The notes under the pieces: generated by a model | What the model saw: only the letters and a program-made list of their open reading frames with translations | Told to the model about the DNA's origin: nothing | Database searches by the model: none | Program-made: the position numbers and the translations under genes | Part shown: positions 1-9,116 of the stretch, piece after piece | Numbering within the stretch: the stretch's first letter is position 1 | Layout of the letters: each line of letters starts with the position of its first letter | Assembly (NCBI RefSeq): GCF_014189535.1 | Contig: NZ_CP050308.1 | Span: forward strand, 806,001 to 870,000 | Length of the DNA stretch: 64,000 nt | Direction of reading: 5' to 3' | Source: Rhizobium lusitanum | GTDB taxonomy: Bacteria > Pseudomonadota > Alphaproteobacteria > Rhizobiales > Rhizobiaceae

Positions 1-1976
1 TCGAGGTTGACGCGGCTGCCGTTGGAAACGCCGGCGAGCGTCACCGCCACCCCATCGCCCTCGTCGCCGCCGAGGGTCAGCGCGCCGCGCAGTGCGGTGT
101 TGCCATACCAGGCAGCATTGCGCACCAGCCGATCCATGACCGGGTGATGCGGCAGATGTCGGCTCAGCATTTCAAGGAAAGGACCGGGGTCGGCCGCCTT
201 GAAGGTGATTTCACCCGATCCCTTGTAATCCAGCAGCGAGCCATCGCCACGGCCCGTCGCTGTGATCTCAGCTCCGGCAACATCGCGCACCGACAACTTG
301 TCGAGTGTCAGCGCTCCATCGGTGATCGAAAAGGATGTCTCGACATTGTCGGCCTGCACGCCGAAGGCCGCGAACTTGTCCGCCTTCAGATGTGCCGAGA
401 TCCGGTGATCGAGCAGGGCCTCGCCCGCATCCTGGCCGGTGATCAGGCCCGTCAGCGCCCTCAGCGCATCGAGATCGAGTGCGTCACCACTAAGATCGAC
501 GGCAAGCTTCGGCGCCTGCTTATCTGGCGCCTGCCGGTCCAGCTTGCCCTTAAGCGTCGCCGAACCAATGGCGATTTCGAGATTGTCGAAGCGCTGCTCC
601 TCGTGCCGCAAGCTGACATCGGCGGAAAAGCCGGCCTGTCGCAACTGCCGGATCGCCGGATCGACCGAACCCACCAGCCAGGACGCCAGACCCGACGGCT
701 GGTTGGAGGCAACGACGAGATTGCCGATGAAATTCGGCTCACCCTGCAGCATCAGCTTGCCGGTGGCCTCGATCTGCGTACGCCCGGGCAGCATGCCGAT
801 CGCGTGGTCAATCTTCCAGCCGCTTCCGGCGGGCTCAAGGTCCAGCTGCACGTCGCGGATCGTCGTATCACCGGCAACGATCGCCGGCAGTCTGAAGGTC
901 GCCTTGCCGGGCACTTGCGGGATCGGGACCTCGGCGGCAATCGCGATCAGGTTGTTCAGGCGCTGGCGGGCTGAAACGGCGGGATTGCGGTTGGTCTTGC
1001 CGCTGGTGCCCTGATTGTTGCCGAGACGGTTGACGTCGATCTGCTGGCCATCGGCGGTCAGCAGGAATTCCGGCTTTGTGCCGGTATCCAGCGTCGCTTC
1101 CCCGGTCACCACGTAAGGATCGTCCGCCGCTCCGACCTCAAGGCGATATTCCGGGATGCGGATGCGCTCGTTGGTCAGCTCGAAGCGGCCTTTGACGCGG
1201 GGCTGAGCTTGCTCGTCCGCAGCTTTACGCGTCTGCTTATCCTCGATCCCTGCCGTGAAGAGACCAAGATAATCCGGCTTGCGGTCGATCAGCTTCAGCT
1301 CGCCGTCGAGATCGACAATGAGAGGATGACGATCCGGATTAAGCCGGGTTCGGACACGCAGCACGCCGCTATCATCCGGCTGGCTGCTCGAAATGGTGAA
1401 ACTTCCGTGCTCGCCATCAAGTGCCGCGTCCCCTTCGATCCGCCAGGGGCCGGCGAGCGACTTCGCGGACATTTCGGCATTAAAGCCGGTAATATGCCGG
1501 GTGCGGCCGGATTGTTCATCGATGAACTGGATATCGCCGCCATCGACATGCACGCTTTCCAGTACGACCGATTTGGCGGGCATTTCCGGCTGGCTGCCGC
1601 GCATCCAGTCGAGCGTGCCGTCCTTCAGCAGTCGCAGGCGCACTTTCGGCTCGGACACGCGCATATCGAAAATCAGCGCTTCACCAGACAGGAACGGCGC
1701 CAGCTCGGCATCCATGGAGAATTCCGCGATCTGCACGAGCGGCGTTCCGTCAGCTTCCTGGCCGACGCGGACGTCATGCAATGTCACGGAGGGAAACGGC
1801 AGGAAACGAGCATCGACGGTGCCGTGAACGGTCACTTTCTTGCCAATGATGCGGCTCGCCTGATCTTCGAAATTCTTGCGAAAATCGGTCCAGTCTATGA
1901 AGAGCGGAGCGAGCAGCGCCACGAACAGCACCACTACAAGCAATCCTCCCAAGAAAACCAGGACCCTACCTAACAA
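1..1976 (-). CDS. AsmA family protein, 3' part missing
   Basis: A reading frame of about 658 codons runs off the left edge of the window. Residues 5-26 form a single hydrophobic segment followed by a DWTDFR-type junction and long beta-rich repeats, the layout of AsmA/TamB-like proteins: an N-terminal inner-membrane anchor with a large periplasmic part. Family members are linked to outer membrane assembly and lipid transport. No ATG fits: the in-frame upstream stop lies close by, and the best start is a TTG at 1974-1976 preceded by GGAGACGG. Later GTG codons inside the membrane segment are less likely. The family call rests on overall layout and recognisable sequence; the exact role is unknown. 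Confidence 0.8.
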   Translation of the reverse strand, partial: MLGRVLVFLGGLLVVVLFVALLAPLFIDWTDFRKNFEDQASRIIGKKVTVHGTVDARFLPFPSVTLHDVRVGQEADGTPLVQIAEFSMDAELAPFLSGEALIFDMRVSEPKVRLRLLKDGTLDWMRGSQPEMPAKSVVLESVHVDGGDIQFIDEQSGRTRHITGFNAEMSAKSLAGPWRIEGDAALDGEHGSFTISSSQPDDSGVLRVRTRLNPDRHPLIVDLDGELKLIDRKPDYLGLFTAGIEDKQTRKAADEQAQPRVKGRFELTNERIRIPEYRLEVGAADDPYVVTGEATLDTGTKPEFLLTADGQQIDVNRLGNNQGTSGKTNRNPAVSARQRLNNLIAIAAEVPIPQVPGKATFRLPAIVAGDTTIRDVQLDLEPAGSGWKIDHAIGMLPGRTQIEATGKLMLQGEPNFIGNLVVASNQPSGLASWLVGSVDPAIRQLRQAGFSADVSLRHEEQRFDNLEIAIGSATLKGKLDRQAPDKQAPKLAVDLSGDALDLDALRALTGLITGQDAGEALLDHRISAHLKADKFAAFGVQADNVETSFSITDGALTLDKLSVRDVAGAEITATGRGDGSLLDYKGSGEITFKAADPGPFLEMLSRHLPHHPVMDRLVRNAAWYGNTALRGALTLGGDEGDGVAVTLAGVSNGSRVNL

Positions 1977-2175
1977 TGCGCACCGTCTCCATTCTGCATT
2001 CCGATTACAATATCCAAGGCGTCACATAACCGGCCGTATAGGCAAAAAAGCGGCCGCGATCCTTAGCGAACCCAATCTCTATCCAAACCGCGTCGCGGCT
2101 CCCTGAGATACGGGATATCATAGCCTAGCGCCATTCACGCCGGGGGCAAGCCGGGATCATGGGGTATTCCATTTT

Positions 2176-3588
2176 TCAATGGCCATGGAAGATCTTGCCG
2201 GGGTTGAAGATCGCGTCAGGATCAAGCGCGTGCTTGATCTGGCGCATCAGATCGACCGCGCCGCCAAGCTCCTGCTCGAGAAACGACATCTTGCCCTGCC
2301 CCACGCCATGCTCGCCAGTGCACGTTCCGTCCATCGCCAGCGCCCGTGCGTTCAACCGCGCAACGAAGGCCTCGACGACGGCGATGCCTTCAGGCCTCTT
2401 GTCGTCGAACAGCAGCAGCACATGGAAATTGCCATCGCCGGCATGCCCGACGATCGGCGCCAGCAAACCATGTTCTTCGATGTCGGCCTGAGTCTCGGCA
2501 ACGCATTCGGCAAGCCTTGAGATCGGCACGCAGACATCCGTCGACAGCGCTGCCAGTTCCGGTGCCAGCGCCCTCGCCGCCCAATAAGCGTCGTGGCGCG
2601 CCTTCCAGAGCTTGTTGCGCTCTTCGAGATTGCTGGTCCAGAGGAATTCGCCGCCGCCGCATTCCGCCGCGATCTCGGCGAATTGCTCCGATTGCAGCGC
2701 GACGGTCTCTTCGGTGCCATGAAATTCGAGGAACAGCATCGGCTGCTCCGCATAGCTCAGGCCCGAGTAGCGATTGCAGGCGCGCATCTGGACGGCATCG
2801 AGCAGCTCTATGCGAGCAACCGGAACACCCATCTGGATCGTCATGATGACGGCGTCGCAAGCTGCCTTGATGGTCGGAAACGCACAAGCGCCACCGGCAA
2901 TCTTCTGGGGAATACCCTGCAGGCGCAGCGTCACGGAGGTCAGCACGCCAAGCGTTCCCTCGGAGCCGACCAAGAGCCGGGTCAGATCATAGCCGGCGGA
3001 CGACTTCCTGGCGCGGCGGGCGGTGCGGATTTCCTCGCCATTGGCGGCAACCACGGTCACGGCCAGCACATTGTCCTTCATCGTGCCATAGCGCACGGCA
3101 TTGGTGCCGGAAGCGCGCGTGGCCGTCATGCCGCCAATCGAGGCGTTGGCGCCAGGATCGATCGGGAAGAACAGGCCGGTATCGCGTAGATAGGTGTTGA
3201 GCTGTTCGCGGGTGACGCCCGGCTCGACCGTGCAGTCGAGATCCTCGGCGTTCACTTCAAGCACCCGATTCATCCGGCTGAAATCGATGGAAATTCCGCC
3301 CTGCGGCGCGTTCACCTGTCCCTCCAGCGAGGAACCGGTACCGAAGGCGATGATCGGAACTTTGTGATCGGCGCAGGCCTTGACGACCGCCTGAACATCC
3401 TCGCCCGTTTCGGCGAAAACAACACCGTCGGGAAGTTGGGTCGGGATATAGGTGGTCGTATGCGCGTGCTGGGCGCGAAAACTTTCGCCGGTCTGAAAAC
3501 GCTCGCCGAAGGCCTGTTTCAGGATGCCGAGAACGACAGCGATCCCTGCCTCGTTGCGTATCCCCGCCTTCGCATCAGCCAGAGCCAT
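2176..3588 (-). CDS. FAD-binding oxidase, GlcD / D-lactate dehydrogenase type
   Basis: This 470-residue protein has the two-domain layout of the VAO/GlcD flavoprotein family. The N-terminal FAD-binding domain carries the GTGSSLEG pyrophosphate loop near residue 85 and a DPGANASIGG segment near 145. The C-terminal FAD-oxidase domain has HAGDGNFH near 380 and the terminal NPGKIF signature. Family members oxidise 2-hydroxy acids such as D-lactate, glycolate or D-2-hydroxyglutarate and pass electrons to quinone or cytochrome c. The substrate cannot be decided from sequence. The gene is transcribed away from the amino acid ABC operon and has no clear operon partner. Confidence 0.88.
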   Translation of the reverse strand: MALADAKAGIRNEAGIAVVLGILKQAFGERFQTGESFRAQHAHTTTYIPTQLPDGVVFAETGEDVQAVVKACADHKVPIIAFGTGSSLEGQVNAPQGGISIDFSRMNRVLEVNAEDLDCTVEPGVTREQLNTYLRDTGLFFPIDPGANASIGGMTATRASGTNAVRYGTMKDNVLAVTVVAANGEEIRTARRARKSSAGYDLTRLLVGSEGTLGVLTSVTLRLQGIPQKIAGGACAFPTIKAACDAVIMTIQMGVPVARIELLDAVQMRACNRYSGLSYAEQPMLFLEFHGTEETVALQSEQFAEIAAECGGGEFLWTSNLEERNKLWKARHDAYWAARALAPELAALSTDVCVPISRLAECVAETQADIEEHGLLAPIVGHAGDGNFHVLLLFDDKRPEGIAVVEAFVARLNARALAMDGTCTGEHGVGQGKMSFLEQELGGAVDLMRQIKHALDPDAIFNPGKIFHGH

Positions 3589-3773
3589 CGTCCCGAATCT
3601 CCCATCAAAAACATATAATAGGGCGTTAACCTTTTGCGGTTCTATGGGGCATCAGGACGACGCTGTCCAGTCATGAAAATAGCCCGTGGTTTCCACACGG
3701 AGCAAGCGCTCGGCAGCCCAAGATCAAGCCGCCTCGATTGTGATCACCTGTAAGTGACGGACGGCGCGGACGA

Positions 3774-3812
3774 TTGGTAGTTCTGCTTATTTTTTAAGCA
3801 AAACCTGACCAA
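3774..3812. promoter_or_regulatory. Nested inverted repeat in 356-bp divergent intergenic region
   Basis: The region 3589-3944 separates two divergent genes and holds no credible gene. Its most ordered part is a nested inverted repeat: TTGGT (3774-3778) with ACCAA (3808-3812), and inside it TGCTT (3784-3788) with AAGCA (3796-3800), around a T-rich centre. Placed about 130 bases upstream of the ABC operon start, it could be a regulator-binding site or an attenuator-like hairpin. The function is inferred only from symmetry and position. Confidence 0.3.
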
Positions 3813-3944
3813 AATGTGCAATTGCCACAAAATCCTTTCCAAGGGAAAGCACGCCTTGAGCGAGCGGGCATATCCTTCAACCGACTGGCATACGTCTTGC
3901 GTGCTGTCCGGCAGTTTACATAGCCACGTTTGGAAGGACATTCG

Positions 3945-4739
3945 ATGAAGCGCAGACAATTGCTCATGGCCCTGGGTATGACGATGCTGGTAACGGGATC
4001 GCTGTCGAGCCCGCATGCAGCCCGGGCGGACGCCTTGAGCGATATTGCTTCGCGCGGCACCATCCGCGTTGCCGTCCCCCAGGACTTCCCGCCTTTCGGC
4101 AGCGTGGGGACCGATATGGCGCCCATGGGCTATGATATCGACATGGCAAACCTGATCGGCGAAAAACTCGGCGTAAAGACCGAGCTTGTGCCGGTCACCA
4201 GCGCCAACCGTATTCCCTATCTCCAGACCAACAAGGTCGATCTGGTGATCTCAAGCCTCGGCAAGAACGCCGAGCGCCAGGCAGTGATCGACTTTACCGA
4301 CGCTTACGCGCCCTTCTTCAACGGCGTCTTCGGCCCCGCTGATGTCACAGCCGCCAAGCCCGAGGATCTCTCCGGCAAGACGATCGGCGTAACGCGCGGC
4401 GCCATCGAGGATCTGGCGCTGACGAAGGTCGCCCCCCAAGACGCGACGATCAAGCGCTACGAAGACAATAACGGCACCATTTCCGCCTTCCTGTCGGGTC
4501 AGGTTGACCTGGTCGCCACCGGCAACGTCGTTGCCGCGGCGATCCTCGCCAGGAACCCGCCGAAGAAGCCGGAGATGAAATTCCTCATCACCAACTCCCC
4601 CTGCTTCATCGGCCTGAACAAGAGCGAACCCGCGCTGCAGAAAAAGGTCAACGACATCATCGCCGCCGCCAAGGCCGATGGCACGCTCGGCAAGATATCG
4701 CAGAAATGGCTGGGCGCCGACCTCCCCGCCGGCTTCTGA
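3945..4739 (+). CDS. Polar amino acid ABC transporter, substrate-binding protein
   Basis: This 264-residue periplasmic binding protein belongs to solute-binding family 3. It starts with a signal peptide (KRRQ n-region, hydrophobic core, cleavage expected after ARA near residue 27). The mature domain has the family's IASRGTIRVAV opening and a GYDIDMANLIGEKLG ligand-site segment. The ATG at 3945 is preceded by GGAAGGA; an in-frame TTG at 3930 is less convincing. It is the first gene of a four-gene import operon with two permeases and an ATPase. Binding of an amino acid or related compound is expected, but the ligand cannot be named. Confidence 0.9.
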   Translation: MKRRQLLMALGMTMLVTGSLSSPHAARADALSDIASRGTIRVAVPQDFPPFGSVGTDMAPMGYDIDMANLIGEKLGVKTELVPVTSANRIPYLQTNKVDLVISSLGKNAERQAVIDFTDAYAPFFNGVFGPADVTAAKPEDLSGKTIGVTRGAIEDLALTKVAPQDATIKRYEDNNGTISAFLSGQVDLVATGNVVAAAILARNPPKKPEMKFLITNSPCFIGLNKSEPALQKKVNDIIAAAKADGTLGKISQKWLGADLPAGF

Positions 4740-4803
4740 TTAACGCAAGCCCGGTCGCGCGCTCATCCGAAGGTGCGGCCGGAGCCGAGCGAGGCACCGT
4801 TTC

Positions 4804-5475
4804 ATGCGCTATCACTTCGATTTCGGCTGGATCGCCGAATATTACCCGGTTCTGATCAAGGGCGTCCTCATCACCATAGAGTTGACCCTGGTCGGCGCGG
4901 TGGTCGGCATCGCGCTCGGCATTTCCTGCGCCTGGGCACGAGCTCTGGGTCCAGGCTGGCTCAAGCCCGTTGTTGCGACCTATATCGAGCTAATCCGCAA
5001 CACGCCGTTCCTGATCCAGCTTTTCTTCATCTTCTTCGGGCTACCCGGCATCGGCATTCATATGAGCGAAATCACGGCGGCCAATCTCGCCATGGTCGTC
5101 AATCTTGGCGCCTATAGCTGCGAGATCATCCGCGCCGGCATCCAGGCGACGCCGCGCGGCCAGTTCGAGGCCGGCGCCAGCCTCGCAATGACGCCGTTCG
5201 AAACCTTCCGCCACGTCATCCTCGTCCCCTCGCTCCAGCGCATCTGGCCAGCCCTGTCATCGCAGGTCGTCATCGTCATGCTTGGCTCCGCGGTCGTCTC
5301 ACAGGTCGCCGCCGAGGACCTGACATTTGCGGCGAACTTCATCCAGTCCCGCTCCTTCCGCGCCTTCGAAGCCTATTTCGTCTCCACGGCGATCTACCTG
5401 CTTCTGGCCATTATCCTGCGGCAACTGCTGGCCGCCGCCGGTTCACTCATCTTTCCGCGCAGGGTCCGCCGATGA
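4804..5475 (+). CDS. Amino acid ABC transporter permease (first)
   Basis: A 223-residue inner-membrane permease of the His/Glu/Gln/Arg family. The N-terminal helix is followed by the family segment YIELIRNTPFLIQLFFIFFG. The EAA loop (GASLAMTPFETFRHVILVPS) lies near residue 123 and contacts the ATPase. It starts 64 bases after the binding protein and overlaps the next permease by four bases (ATGA), so the two are probably co-translated as a heterodimeric channel. Confidence 0.92.
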   Translation: MRYHFDFGWIAEYYPVLIKGVLITIELTLVGAVVGIALGISCAWARALGPGWLKPVVATYIELIRNTPFLIQLFFIFFGLPGIGIHMSEITAANLAMVVNLGAYSCEIIRAGIQATPRGQFEAGASLAMTPFETFRHVILVPSLQRIWPALSSQVVIVMLGSAVVSQVAAEDLTFAANFIQSRSFRAFEAYFVSTAIYLLLAIILRQLLAAAGSLIFPRRVRR

Positions 5476-6131
5476 TTCAATTTACCACCTGGGACATTCT
5501 GCGCGGCCTGCTGCTCGCCACACGCTGGACCATCCTGCTGTCGCTCGTTTCCTTCATCGGCGGCGGCACGGTCGGGGCGATCCTGCTGTTCCTGCGCATC
5601 GGCAAGAACAAGGTCGCTCGCGTCGCCGTCAAATATTTCGTCGAACTCTTTCAGGGCACGCCGCTGCTGATGCAGCTTTTCCTCGCCTTCTTCGGCCTCG
5701 GGCTCTTCGGCATCGACGTGCCGGCTTGGCTGGCCGCGGCTGTCGCCCTGATCCTCTGGTCCTCGGCCTTCCTCATCGAGATCTGGCGCGGCTGCGTCGA
5801 GGCGGTGGCGAAAGGTCAATGGGAAGCCTCCGCCAGCCTCGGCATGGGCTACCTCCAGCAGATGCGCTACGTCATCCTGCCGCAGGCGCTCCGCATCGCC
5901 GTGCCGCCGACCGTCGGTTTCTCGGTGCAGGTGGTCAAGGGCACGGCCCTAACTTCGATCATCGGCTTCGTCGAACTGTCGAAGGCCGGCACGATCATCA
6001 CCAATGCGACATTCCAGCCGTTCACCGTCTACGGCTTCGTCGCCCTTATCTATTTTGCCATGTGCTGGCCGCTGTCGAAGAGCAGCCAGATCCTGGAAAG
6101 GAAACTGAATGTCGCTCATCGAGGTCACTGA
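5472..6131 (+). CDS. Amino acid ABC transporter permease (second)
   Basis: A 219-residue permease of the same family as the preceding gene, with YFVELFQGTPLLMQLFLAFF near residue 55 and an EAA loop (ASASLGMGYLQQMRYVILPQ) near 118. The start ATG overlaps the upstream stop codon. Its 3' end overlaps the ATPase gene by 23 bases. The two permeases are diverged, which fits a heterodimer rather than a recent duplication. Confidence 0.92.
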   Translation: MIQFTTWDILRGLLLATRWTILLSLVSFIGGGTVGAILLFLRIGKNKVARVAVKYFVELFQGTPLLMQLFLAFFGLGLFGIDVPAWLAAAVALILWSSAFLIEIWRGCVEAVAKGQWEASASLGMGYLQQMRYVILPQALRIAVPPTVGFSVQVVKGTALTSIIGFVELSKAGTIITNATFQPFTVYGFVALIYFAMCWPLSKSSQILERKLNVAHRGH

Positions 6132-6834
6132 AGTCCGCAAAAGCTTTGGCGAGAACGAGGTGCTGAAAGGCATCAACCTCGACGTCGAGCCCGGCGAGGT
6201 GATCGCCATCATCGGCAAGAGCGGCTCGGGCAAATCGACGCTGCTGCGCTGCATCAACGGACTGGAAAACATCAACGACGGCTCGATTTCCGTGGCCGGC
6301 GCGCAGCTTCTGCCTGACGAGCTGCATCTGAAGGCGCTGCGGCTGAAAGTCGGGATGATCTTCCAGCAGTTCAACCTCTTCCCGCACCTAAGCGCCGGTC
6401 GCAACGTCATGCTGTCGCAGATGGTCGTCAAGAAGGCCTCCAAGAGCGCCGCCGAGGCAATGGCGCGGCGCATGCTCGACCGCGTCGGGCTCGGGCATAA
6501 GTTCGATGCCTTTCCCGACGAACTCTCGGGCGGCCAGCAGCAGCGCGTGGCGATCGCGAGAGCGCTTGCCATGCAGCCGATCGCGCTCCTTTGCGACGAG
6601 ATCACCTCGGCGCTCGACCCCGAACTGGTGGCCGAGGTTCTCGCTGTCGTCCGGGAACTTGCCAGCGAAGGAATGACGCTGCTGATGGTGACGCATGAGA
6701 TGAAGTTTGCCCGCGACGTCTGCTCGCGCGTCGTCTTCATGCATCAGGGCCGCGTCCATGAGATCGGGCCGCCAGCCGAAGTCTTCGCCAATCCGAAGAC
6801 GCCGGAACTCAAGCAGTTCCTCGGCATGCTCTGA
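6109..6834 (+). CDS. Amino acid ABC transporter ATP-binding protein
   Basis: A 241-residue ATPase with all nucleotide-binding motifs: Walker A GKSGSGKST near residue 36, Q-loop FQQFNLFPH, signature LSGGQQQR near 140, Walker B ALLCDEITSALD, and the H-loop histidine in VTHEMKFA. It closely fits the GlnQ/HisP type. It starts inside the upstream permease gene with GGAAAGGA as ribosome site, which suggests tight coupling. It is the last gene of the importer operon and converges on the AraC gene 18 bases downstream. Confidence 0.93.
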   Translation: MSLIEVTEVRKSFGENEVLKGINLDVEPGEVIAIIGKSGSGKSTLLRCINGLENINDGSISVAGAQLLPDELHLKALRLKVGMIFQQFNLFPHLSAGRNVMLSQMVVKKASKSAAEAMARRMLDRVGLGHKFDAFPDELSGGQQQRVAIARALAMQPIALLCDEITSALDPELVAEVLAVVRELASEGMTLLMVTHEMKFARDVCSRVVFMHQGRVHEIGPPAEVFANPKTPELKQFLGML

Positions 6835-6852
6835 GCATTGTCGGCAAGAATG

Positions 6853-7758
6853 CTATGGGTGCCGCGCCGATAGTCGCGCGGCCCCGATCATCCCGCCCCA
6901 TGCGCCTGGCGCCATCCCGAAAGCCTTCTTGAAATGCCGCGTCAGATGGCTCTGGTCGGCAAAACCCGTGGCGACCGCGACCTCAGCAATGGGTTCGCCA
7001 TTACCGATCATCGCCCTGGCCTGCTGCAGCCGCCGCATCAACAGGAAGCGATGCGGGCTGGTGGCGAAGGCGGCGCGGAAATGGCGTGACAGCGCGAAAC
7101 GATCGAGGCCGGTAACGCGCTCCAACTCCTCCGAGCGAACGCCGCGCATGGCATGCGCTTCCAGATAATCCCGCGCCATTTTGACCTGGCCCCAGGCCAC
7201 AACTCCCAACGACCTCTGCGGCAGACGCGCATGTGAGGCGAGCCCCGTCGCCACTCGTGAGATGAAATCGTCGACGAAAAGCTCGTCCAGTTCGCGGTCG
7301 AGTTCGCCGAGTGCTCCCAACAGCAGACCGGCAAGTCGGTCATCCTCGATCACCGGCTCACCGACGAAAGGCAGCCCGATGCGCGCCGCTTCCAGACATT
7401 GCATCAGCATCGACGGCTCGAGATAGAGCATGCGGTAGACCAGCCCGTCATCGGTCGCGGCACCACCGTCATGTACCTCGTCCGGGTGAAGGATGATCAC
7501 CCGGCCTGGCAGGCTGTAACGGCGCTCGCCGCGATAGCTGAAGGATTGCACGCCGCGGATAGTGACGCCGAGGGCATAGGTGTCGTGCCGGTGCAAATCG
7601 AAGGCGTCGCCATGGAATTGCGCATGGATGCGCTCGATGCCGGGATAGGCAGGCGCCGATACGATGCGGTTTGCGTCCGGCCCCGTGCACAAACGTTCAA
7701 GACCCTCGAAGGCCCGACCGGCTACATCCTCGCGCAATGGCTCATTCCCAGACAGCAT
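6853..7758 (-). CDS. AraC family transcriptional regulator
   Basis: About 301 residues from the ATG at 7758. The N-terminal part is an AraC-type cupin sensor domain (HRHDTYALG, PGRVIILHPDEVHDG). The C-terminal 100 residues hold two helix-turn-helix motifs, including the family pattern IAEVAVATGFADQSHLTRHFKKAFG. The frame extends upstream to 7854, but that would overlap the divergent DUF2000 gene by 82 bases, so the shorter start is preferred. With only 14 bases between the two starts, it probably controls its divergent neighbour and itself. The effector is unknown. Confidence 0.88.
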   Translation of the reverse strand: MLSGNEPLREDVAGRAFEGLERLCTGPDANRIVSAPAYPGIERIHAQFHGDAFDLHRHDTYALGVTIRGVQSFSYRGERRYSLPGRVIILHPDEVHDGGAATDDGLVYRMLYLEPSMLMQCLEAARIGLPFVGEPVIEDDRLAGLLLGALGELDRELDELFVDDFISRVATGLASHARLPQRSLGVVAWGQVKMARDYLEAHAMRGVRSEELERVTGLDRFALSRHFRAAFATSPHRFLLMRRLQQARAMIGNGEPIAEVAVATGFADQSHLTRHFKKAFGMAPGAWGGMIGAARLSARHP

Positions 7759-7772
7759 GAAAGTGGCTACCG

Positions 7773-8180
7773 ATGTTTGATACCAAAATCGCGATCGTTC
7801 TGCGAAACAATCTTCAATCCTGGCAAAAACTGAACGTGACAGCTTTCCTGTCAACCGGGATTGCCGGGCAATTTCCTGATATTATCGGCGAACCCTACAG
7901 CGATCGCGCCGGCAACAGTTACAATGCCTTGTCGATCCAGCCGATGATCGTGCTATCCGCCGATGACGAGACGATCGCCACGATCCATCGTCGTTCGCTG
8001 GAACGCGGCATCATTTCCTCGATCTTCATCGAGGAAATGTTCGCGACCGGCCATGACGCCGCCAACCGCGCGGTCTTCTCGGAGTTCGCTCCTGAAGACG
8101 CCAAGGTTGTCGGCATTGCGCTACGCGCCGACAAGAAGATCGTCGACAAGATCACCAAGGGTGCGACGATGCATGCGTGA
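7773..8180 (+). CDS. DUF2000 family protein
   Basis: A 135-residue cytosolic protein matching the DUF2000 family: it opens with FDTKIAIVLRNNLQSWQKLN and continues with alternating strands and helices ending in KIVDKITKGA. The family has a ferredoxin-like, PTH2-related fold by common description, but no established reaction. It is divergently paired with an AraC regulator at 14 bases, which makes it that regulator's likely target. A strong terminator follows. The function is unknown. Confidence 0.82.
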   Translation: MFDTKIAIVLRNNLQSWQKLNVTAFLSTGIAGQFPDIIGEPYSDRAGNSYNALSIQPMIVLSADDETIATIHRRSLERGIISSIFIEEMFATGHDAANRAVFSEFAPEDAKVVGIALRADKKIVDKITKGATMHA

Positions 8181-8193
8181 AGGAATAGTCCTC

Positions 8194-8232
8194 AAAAAAC
8201 GGCCGGGTCGCAAAACCCGGCCGTTTTCGTTT
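8194..8232 (+). terminator. Rho-independent terminator after DUF2000 gene
   Basis: AAAACGGCCGGGT pairs with ACCCGGCCGTTTT around a short CGCAA loop, followed by a T-rich stretch. The A-rich left flank lets it also act on the minus strand, where the OmpA-type lipoprotein gene ends at 8250. Confidence 0.85.
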
Positions 8233-8249
8233 CTGATACTGATGCCAGA

Positions 8250-8915
8250 TCAGTTCTGCGTAATCGGCGCGATCTGGATTTCGACGCGGCGGTTCTGCGC
8301 GCGGCCGGATTCATTGGCGTTGCTGGCGACTGGCTGCGTCGGGCCGAAGCCGACGGCCGAAACGCGGCGCTGGTCGATACCCTGGCTGCCGAGATAGGAC
8401 GCGACCGAGCCGGCGCGGCGTTCGGACAGATCCTGGTTATGCTGCAGGCTGCCGGTCGAATCCGTATGGCCGTTGACGTCGATCAGCGTGCGGTTGAACT
8501 TGCGCAGCACGATCGAGACCGAGTTCAGCGTTGCGAAGAATTCCGGCTTGATCTCGTCCCGGTCGATATCGAAGGTGATGGCCGACGGCATGTTCAGGAT
8601 GATGCGATCGCCGACACGCGTGACGGAAACGCCGGTGCCCTGCAACTGCGCACGCAGTTCGGATTCCTGCTGGTCCATGTAGTTGCCGATACCGGCACCC
8701 GCCAGCGCACCGACACCTGCGCCGATCAGCGCGGCATTGCGGCGCGATGCCGGCGAATGTCCGATGAGAAGGCCAGCGACCGCACCGACGCCGGCACCGA
8801 GCGCAGCGCCCCCCGCCGTGTTGGATACTTTCTGCTCGCCCGTGTAGGGATCGGTCGTCGTGCATGCGTTAAGAAAAGCTGCCGAGATGGCAAGAATGGC
8901 AATTTTTTTGATCAT
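8250..8915 (-). CDS. OmpA family lipoprotein with glycine-zipper domain
   Basis: 221 residues. A lipoprotein signal peptide ends with the lipobox LNAC (Cys18). Residues 34-80 are a glycine-zipper region (GGAALGAGVGAVAG and GAGVGALAGAGIG repeats). The C-terminal 115 residues form an OmpA-like peptidoglycan-binding domain with the motif NGHTDSTGS and NRRVEIQI near the end. It should be a periplasmic or outer membrane lipoprotein that tethers the envelope to peptidoglycan, as in the YiaD/Pal-like group. It is a single-gene unit. Confidence 0.9.
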   Translation of the reverse strand: MIKKIAILAISAAFLNACTTTDPYTGEQKVSNTAGGAALGAGVGAVAGLLIGHSPASRRNAALIGAGVGALAGAGIGNYMDQQESELRAQLQGTGVSVTRVGDRIILNMPSAITFDIDRDEIKPEFFATLNSVSIVLRKFNRTLIDVNGHTDSTGSLQHNQDLSERRAGSVASYLGSQGIDQRRVSAVGFGPTQPVASNANESGRAQNRRVEIQIAPITQN

Positions 8916-9116
8916 GGAATCGTCGCTCTCCGGTTCGATGGTCCGAAGCAGATATGGAGCATTGCGGCAATATGATGAAGCGGAATCTTCATGTGGCTAT
9001 CGACCACTATTTTCGCGACCATCCGGCGACACACTGCTCCGATATAAATCGGCACGGAAAACGCGGCGACATCCCCCGATACCGCCACTATTTCCCTTGA
9101 AACTCAGGCCCTATTC

